Shown here piece after piece: positions 37,871 to 46,878 of a stretch of 64,000 bases of DNA. The stretch's first letter is position 1. Every line of letters starts with the position of its first letter. The notes beneath the pieces are model-generated. The model was given only the letters and a program-made list of their open reading frames with translations, had not been told where the DNA came from and did not search any database. The stretch is from Pseudomonas sp. Irchel 3E20 (lineage in GTDB: Bacteria; Pseudomonadota; Gammaproteobacteria; Pseudomonadales; Pseudomonadaceae), in NCBI RefSeq assembly GCF_900187645.1, contig NZ_FYEE01000010.1:1-64000 (forward strand), read 5' to 3'. The translations under genes were made by a program, and so were the position numbers.

Positions 37871-39739
37871 ATGCGACTGGCTCTTCCCTCATTGTTGTTC
37901 GCCGCCCTGGCGATAGTGCTCGGCGCCACCGGCGCCCAGGCCACCCCCAGCCACGCCATGACGGTTTACGGTGAACCGGCCAAGTACCGCGCCGGCTTCA
38001 GCCACTTCGCCTACGCCAACCCCCAGGCCCCCAAGGGCGGCAGCATGCGCCGCTCGGCCCTGGAAATCGGCCGCTTCGACCATGTGCTGCCCTATGGCGA
38101 CAAAGGCATCGGCGTGTCGCAGATCGACGGCCTGATCTACTCGCCCCTGGCCCAGCGCTCCCTCGACGAGCCCTACACCGTGTACGGCCTGGTGGCCCAG
38201 CAAATGGAGCGCGCCGACGATGGCCTGTGGCTGCGCTTCTACCTCAACCCCAAGGCCCGCTTTGCCGATGGCACGCCGATCACCGCTGAGGACGTGCGCT
38301 ACAGCTACGACCTGCTGATGACCCAGGGCAGCCTGCGTTTTCGCACCCAGTTCGCCGACGTTCAAGGTGTGGCGGTGGAATCGGCGCGGGTGATCCGCTT
38401 CGACTTCAAGAGCAACGAAAACCGCACCCTGCCCCTGGACCTGGCGACCCTGCCGGTGTTTCCCCAGCACTGGTGGAAAACCCGCGACTTCGCCAACGGC
38501 GGCGGCTACGAGGCGCCGCTGGGCAGCGGCCCATACCGGGTGAGCAGCATCGATTCGGGGCGCAGCATCACCTTCGCCCGCAACCCCGACTGGTGGGGCA
38601 AGGACCTGCCCGTGAGCCGTGGCTTGTACAACTTCGACCGGTTCAGCATCGAATACTTCGGCGACACCGACGTCGCCCGCCAGGTGCTGCGCGGCGGCGC
38701 CTACGACTACAACCGCGAATTCCTCGCCTCCGCCTTCGCCGTGGGCTACAACGGCCCGGCCCTGGACGATGGGCGCCTGCAAAAGGCCCACCTGGCCAAG
38801 GACATGCCGCAACCGGCCCAGGGCTACGTGTTCAACCTGCAAAAACCGCTGTTCAAGGACCGCCGCGTGCGCCAGGCCCTGGCGCTGCTGTGGGATTTCG
38901 AGTGGAGCAACCGGCAGATGATGCGCAACCAGTACATCCGCCAGCAAAGCGTGTTTTCCAACACCGCCCTGGCGGCCCGGGCACTGCCCGATGCCGAAGA
39001 ACTGGCGATCCTCGAACCCTTACGCGGGCAGATCCCCGACGAGGTGTTCACCCAGGTCTTCGAGGCGCCGAAAACCGATGGCAGCGGGGTGATCCGCGAC
39101 AAGCAACTGCAAGCCCTGGCCCTGCTCGAAGCGGCAGGCTGGAAACCCGACGGCGATCGCCTGGTCAATGCCGCCGGCGAGCCGTTGAGCTTCACCTTCC
39201 TCAACACCCAGGGCGGCATCGAACGCCTGCTGCTGCCCTACAAGCGCACCCTGGCGCAGATCGGCATCACCCTGAACATCCGGCGCATCGACGCTTCCCA
39301 GTACCTGAACCGGATCATGGCCCGGGACTACGACATGATCGTCACCGGCTACCCCGCCAGCCCTTCGCCGGGGCTGGAGCTGTACAACTACTTCGGTTCG
39401 GCGGCCGCCCTGGACCCCGGTTCCAGCAACACCATGGCCCTGCAAGACCCCGCCGTCGACAGCCTGATAACCGGCCTGGTCAAGGCCACCAGCCAAGCGC
39501 AGATGTTGCGTTACGCCCATGCCCTGGACCGGGTGCTGCAATGGAACTACTACTGGATTCCCAACTACTATCCGCCCGGCACTTCCACCGTGTGGTGGAA
39601 CCGCTTCGGCATGCCCGCCACCCCCGCCAGCAATGAAGAAGCCCTCGAAACCTGGTGGGAGGTGAGCCGCGTGCCCCTGACCAACCAACAGATGGCCGCC
39701 GAGCGCATCCGCCGTGGCCAGCCCGGGGGGCCACGCTGA
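37871..39739 (+). CDS. yejA: periplasmic peptide-binding protein (YejA/NppA type)
   Basis: 622 residues, the family 5 (SBP_bac_5) fold. A signal peptide ends after LGATGAQA; the mature start HAMTVYGEPAKYRAGFSHF and the conserved PKGGSMRRSALEIGRFDHVLPY are typical of YejA-like proteins. It captures oligopeptides, possibly peptidic antibiotics such as microcin C or peptidyl nucleosides, for the ABC permeases encoded downstream. Its stop codon overlaps the yejB start. P. aeruginosa nppA1A2BCD (PA1811-PA1807) has two binding proteins; here only one precedes the permeases and the flanking genes differ, so this may be a separate paralogue. Confidence 0.9.
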   Translation: MRLALPSLLFAALAIVLGATGAQATPSHAMTVYGEPAKYRAGFSHFAYANPQAPKGGSMRRSALEIGRFDHVLPYGDKGIGVSQIDGLIYSPLAQRSLDEPYTVYGLVAQQMERADDGLWLRFYLNPKARFADGTPITAEDVRYSYDLLMTQGSLRFRTQFADVQGVAVESARVIRFDFKSNENRTLPLDLATLPVFPQHWWKTRDFANGGGYEAPLGSGPYRVSSIDSGRSITFARNPDWWGKDLPVSRGLYNFDRFSIEYFGDTDVARQVLRGGAYDYNREFLASAFAVGYNGPALDDGRLQKAHLAKDMPQPAQGYVFNLQKPLFKDRRVRQALALLWDFEWSNRQMMRNQYIRQQSVFSNTALAARALPDAEELAILEPLRGQIPDEVFTQVFEAPKTDGSGVIRDKQLQALALLEAAGWKPDGDRLVNAAGEPLSFTFLNTQGGIERLLLPYKRTLAQIGITLNIRRIDASQYLNRIMARDYDMIVTGYPASPSPGLELYNYFGSAAALDPGSSNTMALQDPAVDSLITGLVKATSQAQMLRYAHALDRVLQWNYYWIPNYYPPGTSTVWWNRFGMPATPASNEEALETWWEVSRVPLTNQQMAAERIRRGQPGGPR

Positions 39740-40794
39740 TGCTCGCCTACGTCGTGCGGCGCCTGCTGCTGATAATCCCCACGCTGCTGCTGATCCTGTT
39801 GGTCAATTTCGTCATCGTCCAAGCCGCCCCCGGCGGGCCGGTGGAACAGGCCATCGCCCACCTGCAAGGCATCGGCGGCGGCGCGGGGGCCTCCGGCGAT
39901 GGCGTCAGCAGCAGTTCGCGGGCCAGCCGTGGCCTGGACCCCAAGCTGATCCAGGACATCGAAAAGCAATACGGCTTCGATAAACCGACCCACGAACGCC
40001 TGTGGCTGATGCTCAGCCACTACGCCCGCTTCGACCTGGGCAACAGCTTCTTTCGCGGCGCCAGCGTCACCGACCTGATCCTGGAAAAAATGCCCGTGAC
40101 CCTTTCCCTGGGCCTGTGGGCCACCCTCATCACCTACCTGGTGTCGATCCCCCTGGGCATCCGCAAAGCCGTGCGCCATGGCAGCGCGTTCGATATCTGG
40201 AGCAGCACCGCGATCATCCTCGGCTACGCCATGCCCGCGTTCCTCTTCGCCATGCTGCTGATCGTGCTGTTTGCCGGCGGCACGTCGTGGAACTGGTTCC
40301 CGGTGCGCGGCCTGGTGTCGGAGAACTTCGAGCAACTGAGCACCTTGGGCAAAATCGCCGATTACTTCTGGCACCTGGTGCTGCCGGTCACGGCCCTGGT
40401 GATCGGCGGGTTCGCCAGCCTGACCATCCTCACCAAAAACGCCTTCCTCAACGAAATCACCCGCCAGTACGTGGTCACCGCCCGCGCCAAGGGCCTGAGC
40501 GAACGCCGCGTGCTCTACGGCCACGTGCTGCGCAACGCGATGCTGCTGGTGGTGGCGGGCATTCCCCAGGCGTTTATCAGCGTGTTTTTTGCCGGCTCCC
40601 TGTTGATCGAAGTGATTTTCTCCCTCGATGGCCTGGGGCGCATGAGCTATGAAGCGGCCGTGTCCCGGGACTACCCGGTGGTATTCGGCTCGTTGTTCAT
40701 CTTCACCCTGTTCGGCCTGCTGATAAAACTCATCGGCGACCTGTGCTACACCCTGCTCGACCCACGCATCGACTTCGCCGGGAGGAACGCCTGA
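39739..40794 (+). CDS. yejB: peptide ABC transporter permease YejB
   Basis: 351 residues with six membrane segments, from MLAYVVRRLLLIIPTLLLIL. The DppB/OppB-type EAA motif is visible as NEITRQYVVTARAKGLSER, contacting the ATPase. The ATG at 39739 overlaps the yejA stop (TGATG) and its end overlaps yejE in the same way. It forms the inner-membrane channel with YejE. A Gly/Ser-rich loop (GGGAGASGDGVSSSSRAS) follows the first membrane segment. Nothing appears damaged. Confidence 0.93.
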   Translation: MLAYVVRRLLLIIPTLLLILLVNFVIVQAAPGGPVEQAIAHLQGIGGGAGASGDGVSSSSRASRGLDPKLIQDIEKQYGFDKPTHERLWLMLSHYARFDLGNSFFRGASVTDLILEKMPVTLSLGLWATLITYLVSIPLGIRKAVRHGSAFDIWSSTAIILGYAMPAFLFAMLLIVLFAGGTSWNWFPVRGLVSENFEQLSTLGKIADYFWHLVLPVTALVIGGFASLTILTKNAFLNEITRQYVVTARAKGLSERRVLYGHVLRNAMLLVVAGIPQAFISVFFAGSLLIEVIFSLDGLGRMSYEAAVSRDYPVVFGSLFIFTLFGLLIKLIGDLCYTLLDPRIDFAGRNA

Positions 40795-41816
40795 TGTTCA
40801 GCCTCTCTCCCGTGGGCCGCCGACGCCTGGAGCGGTTCAAGCAAAACCGCCGCGGCTGGTGGTCACTATGGCTGTTTATCGGCCTGTTCGCCCTGACCCT
40901 GGGGGGCGAGTTGATCGCCAACGACAAACCCCTGGTGGTCAGCTACCAGGGTGCCTTGCACTTCCCCGTGTTCAAGCGCTACACCGAGCAGGATTTCGGC
41001 GGCCAACTGCCGTTCCAGGCCGATTACCGCAGCAGCTACGTGCAGCACCTGATCCGCGACGGCGGCGGCTGGCTGCTGTTCCCGCCCATCCCATTCAGCC
41101 ACGACACGCCCAACTACGACCTCACCCAACCGGCGCCGAGCCCGCCCAGCGCGCAAAACTGGCTGGGCACCGACGACCAAGCCCGGGACGTGCTGGCGCG
41201 GGTGATTTTCGGCGCCCGGGTGTCGATCCTCTTCGCCTTGGCGCTGACCGCCCTGAGCGCCCTGATCGGCATCGCCGCCGGCGCCTTGCAAGGCTACTAC
41301 GGCGGCTGGGTCGACCTGCTGGGCCAGCGTTTGCTGGAGGTCTGGTCCGGGCTGCCGGTGTTGTACCTGCTCATCATCCTGTCGGGGTTCGTGGAGCCCA
41401 ATTTCTGGTGGCTGCTGGGCATCATGGCGCTGTTTTCCTGGCTGGCCCTGGTGGACGTGGTGCGCGCCGAGTTTTTGCGCGGGCGTAACCTGGAGTACGT
41501 CAAGGCTGCCCGTGCCCTGGGCCTGAGCGACCGCAAGGTGATCGTGCGGCACATCCTGCCCAACGCCATGAACGCCACCCTGAGCTACCTGCCGTTCATC
41601 CTCACCGGGGCGATTTCCACCCTCACCGCCCTGGATTTTCTCGGCTTCGGCATGCCCGCCGGCAGCGCCTCCCTGGGCGAGTTGATTGCCCAGGGCAAAC
41701 AAAACCTGCAAGCGCCGTGGCTGGGGCTGACAGCGTTTTTCACCCTGGCGCTGATCCTTTCCCTATTGGTGTTCATTGGCGAGGCCTTGCGCGATGCCTT
41801 TGACCCGCGATCCTGA
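40794..41816 (+). CDS. yejE: peptide ABC transporter permease YejE
   Basis: 340 residues, DppC/OppC-type. The N-terminal helix SLWLFIGLFALTLGGELIA is followed by a periplasmic domain (FKRYTEQDFGGQLPFQADYR) characteristic of YejE, then the permease core with YVKAARALGLSDRKVIVRHI as the EAA loop. It is the second half of the inner-membrane channel. The ATG at 40794 overlaps the yejB stop, so translation is coupled. The start was chosen on that overlap and on GGAGGAACGCC just upstream. Confidence 0.93.
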   Translation: MFSLSPVGRRRLERFKQNRRGWWSLWLFIGLFALTLGGELIANDKPLVVSYQGALHFPVFKRYTEQDFGGQLPFQADYRSSYVQHLIRDGGGWLLFPPIPFSHDTPNYDLTQPAPSPPSAQNWLGTDDQARDVLARVIFGARVSILFALALTALSALIGIAAGALQGYYGGWVDLLGQRLLEVWSGLPVLYLLIILSGFVEPNFWWLLGIMALFSWLALVDVVRAEFLRGRNLEYVKAARALGLSDRKVIVRHILPNAMNATLSYLPFILTGAISTLTALDFLGFGMPAGSASLGELIAQGKQNLQAPWLGLTAFFTLALILSLLVFIGEALRDAFDPRS

Positions 41817-41825
41817 GCGCAACCC

Positions 41826-43415
41826 ATGACTGACAACCTGATTGAAATCCGCGACCTGAGCGTCGCCTTCAGCGGCCAGTGCGTGGTGCGCTACCTGAGC
41901 CTGGACATCCGCCCCGGCGAGTGCCTGGCGCTGGTGGGCGAGTCCGGCTCGGGCAAGTCGGTGACCGCCCATTCGATCCTGCAACTGCTGCCCCAAGCCG
42001 GCACCCAGACCACGGGCAGCATCCGCTACCAGGGCCAGGAACTGCTGGGCGCCGGCGCCAGCGTGCTGCGCCAAGTGCGCGGCAACCGCATCGCGATGAT
42101 CTTCCAGGAGCCCATGACGTCCCTGAACCCGCTGCACAGCGTGGAAAAGCAGATCGGCGAAACCCTGCTGCTGCACAAGGGCCTGGGCGGCAAGGCCGCG
42201 CAACAGCGCACCGTGGAACTGCTGGAGCTGGTGGGCATCCGCCACCCCGAGCAGCGCCTCAAGAGCTACCCGCACCAACTCTCCGGCGGCCAGCGGCAAC
42301 GGGTGATGATCGCCATGGCCCTGGCCTGCGAGCCGCAATTGCTGATCGCCGACGAACCCACCACCGCCCTGGACGTGACCGTGCAGCGCAAGATCCTGGC
42401 CCTGCTCAAGTCCCTGCAACAGCGCTTGGGCATGGCCCTGCTGCTTATCAGCCATGACCTCAACCTGGTGCGCAGCATCGCCCAACGGGTGTGCGTGATG
42501 CGCGCCGGGGAGATCGTCGAACAGGCCGACTGCGAGCAACTGTTCAGCCAGCCGCGCCACCCCTACAGCCGCGAATTGCTCAACGCCGAACCCGACGGCC
42601 AGGCCCTGCCCCGGGACGAACGCGAGGCGGTGTTGCAGGTGGATGACTTGCGCGTGGTATTCAGCAGCGGCGGCGGCTTGCTGCGGCCCAAGCAGCACCT
42701 GCACGCCGTGGACGGCATCAGCCTGAGCGTGCAGCGGGGCAAGACCCTGGGCATCGTCGGCGAATCGGGCTCGGGCAAGTCCACCCTGGGCCAGGCGATT
42801 TTGCGCCTGATCGACTCCAGCGGCGCCATCCGCTTCCAGGGCCAGGCCCTGGACCGCCTCAACCACAAACAGATGCGACCCTGGCGCAAGCAGATGCAAG
42901 TGGTCTTCCAAGACCCCTTCGGCAGCCTCAGCCCACGCATGTCGGTGGCGCAGATCATCAGCGAAGGCCTGGAGGTACATAGCCCGTGCAGCGCGGGCGA
43001 ATGCGAGCGGCAAGTGATCCGCGTGCTCGAAGAGGTCGGCCTGGACCCCGCCAGCCGCCACCGCTACCCCCACGAATTTTCCGGCGGCCAGCGCCAACGC
43101 ATCGCCATCGCCCGCGCCCTGGTGCTCAAACCGGCGCTGATCCTGCTGGACGAACCCACCTCGGCCCTGGACCGCACCGTGCAAAAGCAAGTGGTGGCGC
43201 TGCTGCGCGACCTCCAGGAAAAACACGGCCTCACCTACCTGTTCATCAGCCACGACCTGGCGGTGATCCGCGCCCTGGCCCACGACATGCTGGTCATCAA
43301 GGACGGCAAAGTGGTGGAAAGCGGCCCCAGCGAAACCCTGTTCACCGCGCCCCAACACCCCTACACCCAGGAATTACTGGCCGCCAGCCTGCTGCCGCGA
43401 CCGGAGCGGGGGTAA
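41826..43415 (+). CDS. yejF: duplicated ABC ATPase YejF
   Basis: 529 residues with two complete ABC domains in one chain. Walker A motifs are GESGSGKSV (38-46) and GESGSGKST; signature motifs are LSGGQRQRV and FSGGQRQRI; Walker B regions are LLIADEPTTALD and LILLDEPTSALD. It energises the YejABE importer from the cytoplasmic side. It starts 9 bp after yejE. Both nucleotide sites look competent. The 115-bp gap after the stop has only a degenerate REP arm. Confidence 0.95.
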   Translation: MTDNLIEIRDLSVAFSGQCVVRYLSLDIRPGECLALVGESGSGKSVTAHSILQLLPQAGTQTTGSIRYQGQELLGAGASVLRQVRGNRIAMIFQEPMTSLNPLHSVEKQIGETLLLHKGLGGKAAQQRTVELLELVGIRHPEQRLKSYPHQLSGGQRQRVMIAMALACEPQLLIADEPTTALDVTVQRKILALLKSLQQRLGMALLLISHDLNLVRSIAQRVCVMRAGEIVEQADCEQLFSQPRHPYSRELLNAEPDGQALPRDEREAVLQVDDLRVVFSSGGGLLRPKQHLHAVDGISLSVQRGKTLGIVGESGSGKSTLGQAILRLIDSSGAIRFQGQALDRLNHKQMRPWRKQMQVVFQDPFGSLSPRMSVAQIISEGLEVHSPCSAGECERQVIRVLEEVGLDPASRHRYPHEFSGGQRQRIAIARALVLKPALILLDEPTSALDRTVQKQVVALLRDLQEKHGLTYLFISHDLAVIRALAHDMLVIKDGKVVESGPSETLFTAPQHPYTQELLAASLLPRPERG

Positions 43416-43530
43416 ACGCTGTAACCTTGGCGCCTTGAGCTGGCTTGTGTGCAAGCACACCTCTGTGGGACCCGCTTCACAGACAGGCCAGCCCCCACTC
43501 AGCTAACCGACTTTTACCTGCGGAATCCCC

Positions 43531-43773
43531 ATGACCCCCAACGCCGAACGCTACAACCCCTCCACCGACTATGCCGACAAGCTCATCAGCCGCATCGGCC
43601 AGACGCCCAGCTGGATCGCCAAGCGCATCGGCGTGACCGACAAGCGCATCCGCTACATCCTCGACGGCTCGCGCACGGTCAAGGGTGAAACCACCGAGAT
43701 CCAGATGACCTACCCCGAACAATTTGCCCTCGAATGCCTGGCGGCCGAGGCCAGCGCCAAGAAAAAAGCCTGA
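43531..43773 (+). CDS. small helix-turn-helix-like protein (80 aa)
   Basis: The product MTPNAERYNPSTDYADKLIS has a likely helix-turn-helix, PSWIAKRIGVTDKRIRYILD, close to XRE/Cro-type domains. A polar, lysine-rich tail ends AEASAKKKA. It has no membrane segment. The gene ends 13 bp before the sigma-54 activator and is on the same strand, so the two are probably cotranscribed. A DNA-binding or RNA-binding role is inferred from the motif only; I do not recognise the family. Confidence 0.75.
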   Translation: MTPNAERYNPSTDYADKLISRIGQTPSWIAKRIGVTDKRIRYILDGSRTVKGETTEIQMTYPEQFALECLAAEASAKKKA

Positions 43774-43786
43774 GCGGACCCGCACC

Positions 43787-45202
43787 ATGCCCCACAACGA
43801 AAGCCTCAAGGATTACCAACGCGTACGCCTGCTGGCGATCCGCTCGCTGTTCGAGATCATCGAGCAGTCCAGTGAGGGCACGGTGATCGTCGACCGCGAC
43901 GCCAACATCGTCTGGATGAACGAGCGCTACGCCCGCCGCTTCGGCCTGGAGTCCGCCGCCCAGGCCCTGGGCCGCGCCTGCGAGAGCGTGATCCCCGGCA
44001 GCCTGCTGCGCGAAGTGGTGCGCAGCGGGCGGCCGATCCTGCTGGACATGCAGGACACCCCCAAGGAACCGCTGGTGGTGATGCGCCTGCCGATCCACGA
44101 CGACGCCGGGGCGGTGATCGGCGCCATCGGCTTTGCCCTGTTCGACGAGTTGCGCAGCCTCTCGCCCATGCTCAAGCGCTACATGAGCATGCAGGAAGAG
44201 CTGGCCTCCACCCGCTCGCTGCTGCGCGCGCGCCAGGCCAAGTACACCTTTGCCCACTTCATCGGCACCAGCGCCGCCAGCCTTGAGGTCAAGCGCCGCG
44301 CCCGGCGCGGCGCCAGCGCCGACTCGCCGGTGTTGCTGCTGGGGGAAACCGGCACCGGCAAAGAGCTGCTGGCCCAGGCCATCCACGGCGCCTCGCCGCG
44401 GGCGCACAAGGCCTTCGTCAGCATCAACAGCGCGGCGATCCCGGAAAACCTGCTGGAAGCGGAATTCTTCGGCACCGCCCCCGGCGCCTTTACCGGCGCC
44501 GACCGCAAGGGCCGCACCGGCAAATTGCAGATCGCCCAGGGCGGCACGCTGTTTCTCGATGAAATCGGCGACATGCCCCTGCCCCTGCAAAGCAAGCTGC
44601 TGCGGGTGTTGCAGGAAAAGGAATTCGAGCCGCTGGGCTCCAATGAGGTGATCCACAGCGACGTGCGGGTGATCGCCGCCACTTCCACCGACCTGCAAGC
44701 GGCGATTGGCCGCGGCGAGTTTCGCGCCGACCTGTACTACCGCCTCAACGTCCTGCCGATCCAGGTGCCGCCGCTGCGCGAACGCCTGGACGACCTGCCG
44801 GCCCTGAGCGAAGCCATCCTCGAAGAGCTGCGCAGCCAGCACGAACTGGACCGCGACGCCCTGGCCCTGCTGGGCCGCCACGCCTGGCCGGGCAACATCC
44901 GCGAACTGCGCAACGTGCTGGAACGGGCGGCGCTGCTCAGCGACGACCTGCTTCTCGGCGCCCCGGCCATCGCTGCTGCCATTGGCACCCTGAGCCCCCT
45001 GCAACCCTCCCCGGCACCCGCCACCACGGTGCTGGAGGGCGAAACCTTCAGCGCCGCCCGCCAGCGCTTCGAGCGCCAATTGATCGAGGCCACCCTGGCC
45101 CAGTGCGGCGGCAAAGTCAGCGAAGCCGCCCAGCGCCTGGGGCTGGGGCGCTCGACGCTGTACAAGAAAATGCTGGCGTTGGGGATTGCCGAGTCTCACT
45201 AA
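43787..45202 (+). CDS. hbcR: sigma-54-dependent activator of hydroxybutyrate catabolism (HbcR-like)
   Basis: 471 residues. Residues 15-125 form a PAS sensor (FEIIEQSSEGTVIVDRDANI); residues 150-380 are the AAA+ domain with Walker A GETGTGKE (186-193), the GAFTGA loop at 233-238 that contacts sigma-54, and FLDEIGDMP; the C-terminus has a Fis-type HTH (CGGKVSEAAQRLGLGRSTLY). The downstream gntP-bdhA-aacS genes and the sigma-54 promoter and tandem palindromes between them identify the targets. The gene order resembles PA2005 (hbcR), PA2004 (permease) and PA2003 (bdhA). The ATG at 43787 fits the PAS start; the frame is open upstream to 43724. Confidence 0.9.
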   Translation: MPHNESLKDYQRVRLLAIRSLFEIIEQSSEGTVIVDRDANIVWMNERYARRFGLESAAQALGRACESVIPGSLLREVVRSGRPILLDMQDTPKEPLVVMRLPIHDDAGAVIGAIGFALFDELRSLSPMLKRYMSMQEELASTRSLLRARQAKYTFAHFIGTSAASLEVKRRARRGASADSPVLLLGETGTGKELLAQAIHGASPRAHKAFVSINSAAIPENLLEAEFFGTAPGAFTGADRKGRTGKLQIAQGGTLFLDEIGDMPLPLQSKLLRVLQEKEFEPLGSNEVIHSDVRVIAATSTDLQAAIGRGEFRADLYYRLNVLPIQVPPLRERLDDLPALSEAILEELRSQHELDRDALALLGRHAWPGNIRELRNVLERAALLSDDLLLGAPAIAAAIGTLSPLQPSPAPATTVLEGETFSAARQRFERQLIEATLAQCGGKVSEAAQRLGLGRSTLYKKMLALGIAESH

Positions 45203-45228
45203 AGAGACTCAAATCTCCCAAAAGAGAC
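45191..45228 (+). promoter_or_regulatory. tandem enhancer sites for the sigma-54 activator
   Basis: GTCTC-ACTAAA-GAGAC (45193-45208, extended to GAGTCTC/GAGACTC) and ATCTC-CCAAAA-GAGAC (45213-45228) are two palindromes with the same half-sites and the same 6-nt spacer. Their centres are 20 bp apart, two helical turns. The first overlaps the hbcR stop codon. They lie about 200 bp upstream of the sigma-54 promoter, as expected of activator-binding sites. Confidence 0.75.
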
Positions 45229-45404
45229 GCAGCCGCGCTGTACGCTCCTTCGTAGGCACGCCCGCGCCCACAGCGTGTTTCACAGGCTGCGGTGGTGGCA
45301 GCGGGCCTGCCCGCGGTAGCGCCCTACGTCCCACAACAGAGACAAATACCTGCCCTTCGCCACCAGACCAATAAAATATTCATATATTTCAACAACTTAA
45401 AACC

Positions 45405-45420
45405 TGGCATAGATCTCGCT
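45405..45420 (+). promoter_or_regulatory. sigma-54 promoter of the gntP-bdhA-aacS operon
   Basis: TGGCATAGATCTCGCT keeps GG and GC exactly 10 nt apart, as in the -24/-12 consensus TGGCAC-N5-TTGC, with two substitutions. It is 60 bp upstream of the gntP ATG. An AT-rich tract with TTTCAACAACTTA (45387-45399), one mismatch from an IHF site, lies immediately upstream. Confidence 0.75.
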
Positions 45421-45479
45421 AAGGATTTTTCCTACACCCGTTGCACCCCACAAAAATAACAATCCGATGGAGACACACC

Positions 45480-46871
45480 ATGAGTGTGATTATTGCCCTG
45501 GCCGCGCTCGCGCTGCTGATGCTGGCGGCCTACCGTGGCTACAGCGTCATCCTCTTCGCCCCCATTGCCGCCCTCGGTGCCGTGTTGCTCACGGACCCTT
45601 CCGCCGTCGCGCCCGCGTTCACCGGGGTGTTCATGGAAAAAATGGTCGGTTTCATCAAGCTGTACTTCCCGGTGTTCCTGCTGGGCGCGGTGTTCGGCAA
45701 GCTGATTGAGCTGTCCGGGTTCTCGCGCTCCATCGTCGCCGCCGCGATCCGCCTGCTGGGCACCCGCCAGGCCATGCTGGTGATCGTGCTGGTCTGCGCC
45801 TTGCTGACCTACGGCGGCGTGTCGCTGTTCGTGGTGGTGTTCGCGGTGTACCCGTTCGCCGCAGAGATGTTCCGCCAGAGCAACATCCCCAAGCGGCTGA
45901 TCCCGGCCACCATCGCCCTGGGCGCGTTTTCCTTCACCATGGACGCCCTGCCCGGCACGCCGCAGATCCAGAACATCATCCCCAGCACCTTCTTCAACAC
46001 CACGGCCTGGGCCGCGCCTTGGCTGGGGCTGATCGGCACGATCTTCGTGTTCTGCGCCGGCATGCTCTACCTGGCGCGCCAGCGCAACAAGGCGCAACGG
46101 GCCGGCGAAGGCTACGGCACCGAGCTGCGCAACGAGCCGGAAACCGCCGAAGACATCAAACTGCCCAACCCCTGGGTTGCGCTGTCGCCGCTGCTGCTGG
46201 TGGGGGTGATGAACCTGCTGTTCACCCACTGGATCCCGCAGTGGTACGGCAAGACCCACAGCCTCAGCCTGCCGGGCATGAGCGTGCCGGTGCAGACCGA
46301 AATCGCCAAGCTCACCGCGATCTGGGCAGTCCAGGCCGCGTTGCTGGTGGGCATCATCATGGTCCTGGTGTTCGGCTTCAGTGCCATCCGCAGCAAACTG
46401 GCCGAGGGCAGCAAAAGCGCGGTCAGCGGCGCGCTGCTGGCGGCGATGAACACCGCGTCCGAGTACGGCTTCGGTGCGGTGATCGCCTCGTTGCCGGGGT
46501 TCCTGGTGCTGGCCGACTGGCTCAAGGGCATCCCCAACCCGCTGGTCAACGAAGCCATTACCGTGACCTTGCTGGCCGGCATCACCGGCTCGGCTTCCGG
46601 CGGCATGAGCATTGCCCTGGCGGCCATGTCCGAGAGCTTCATCGCGGCGGCCAACGCGGCCAACATCCCCTTGGAAGTGCTGCACCGCGTCGCCTCCATG
46701 GCCAGCGGCGGCATGGACACCCTGCCCCACAACGGCGCGGTGATTACCCTGCTGGCCGTGACCGGGCTGACCCACCGCGAGGCCTACAAGGACATTTTCG
46801 GCATCACGCTCATCAAGACCCTTGCGGTGTTCGTGGTGATCGCTACTTTCTATGCCACCGGCATTGTGTGA
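45480..46871 (+). CDS. GntP-family permease, probable hydroxybutyrate/acetoacetate importer
   Basis: 463 residues, about twelve membrane segments, beginning MSVIIALAALALLMLAAYRG. The GntP/CitM pattern (LLTYGGVSLFVVVFAVYPFA, LPGTPQIQNIIPSTFFNT, HNGAVITLLAVTGLTHREAY) is clear. In this operon context (bdhA, aacS, hbcR) it probably imports D-3-hydroxybutyrate. It begins 60 bp from the sigma-54 promoter and its stop is 7 bp before bdhA. The ATG at 45480 is in frame with an upstream ORF extension that has no membrane-protein character. Confidence 0.93.
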   Translation: MSVIIALAALALLMLAAYRGYSVILFAPIAALGAVLLTDPSAVAPAFTGVFMEKMVGFIKLYFPVFLLGAVFGKLIELSGFSRSIVAAAIRLLGTRQAMLVIVLVCALLTYGGVSLFVVVFAVYPFAAEMFRQSNIPKRLIPATIALGAFSFTMDALPGTPQIQNIIPSTFFNTTAWAAPWLGLIGTIFVFCAGMLYLARQRNKAQRAGEGYGTELRNEPETAEDIKLPNPWVALSPLLLVGVMNLLFTHWIPQWYGKTHSLSLPGMSVPVQTEIAKLTAIWAVQAALLVGIIMVLVFGFSAIRSKLAEGSKSAVSGALLAAMNTASEYGFGAVIASLPGFLVLADWLKGIPNPLVNEAITVTLLAGITGSASGGMSIALAAMSESFIAAANAANIPLEVLHRVASMASGGMDTLPHNGAVITLLAVTGLTHREAYKDIFGITLIKTLAVFVVIATFYATGIV

Positions 46872-46878
46872 GGCACCC

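Noticed and set aside
37871..43415. Direct assignment as the nppA1A2BCD operon of P. aeruginosa
   Set aside because: There is only one binding protein and the neighbours (ppiC upstream, hbcR region downstream) differ from those of PA1807-PA1811, so the general yejABEF names were kept.
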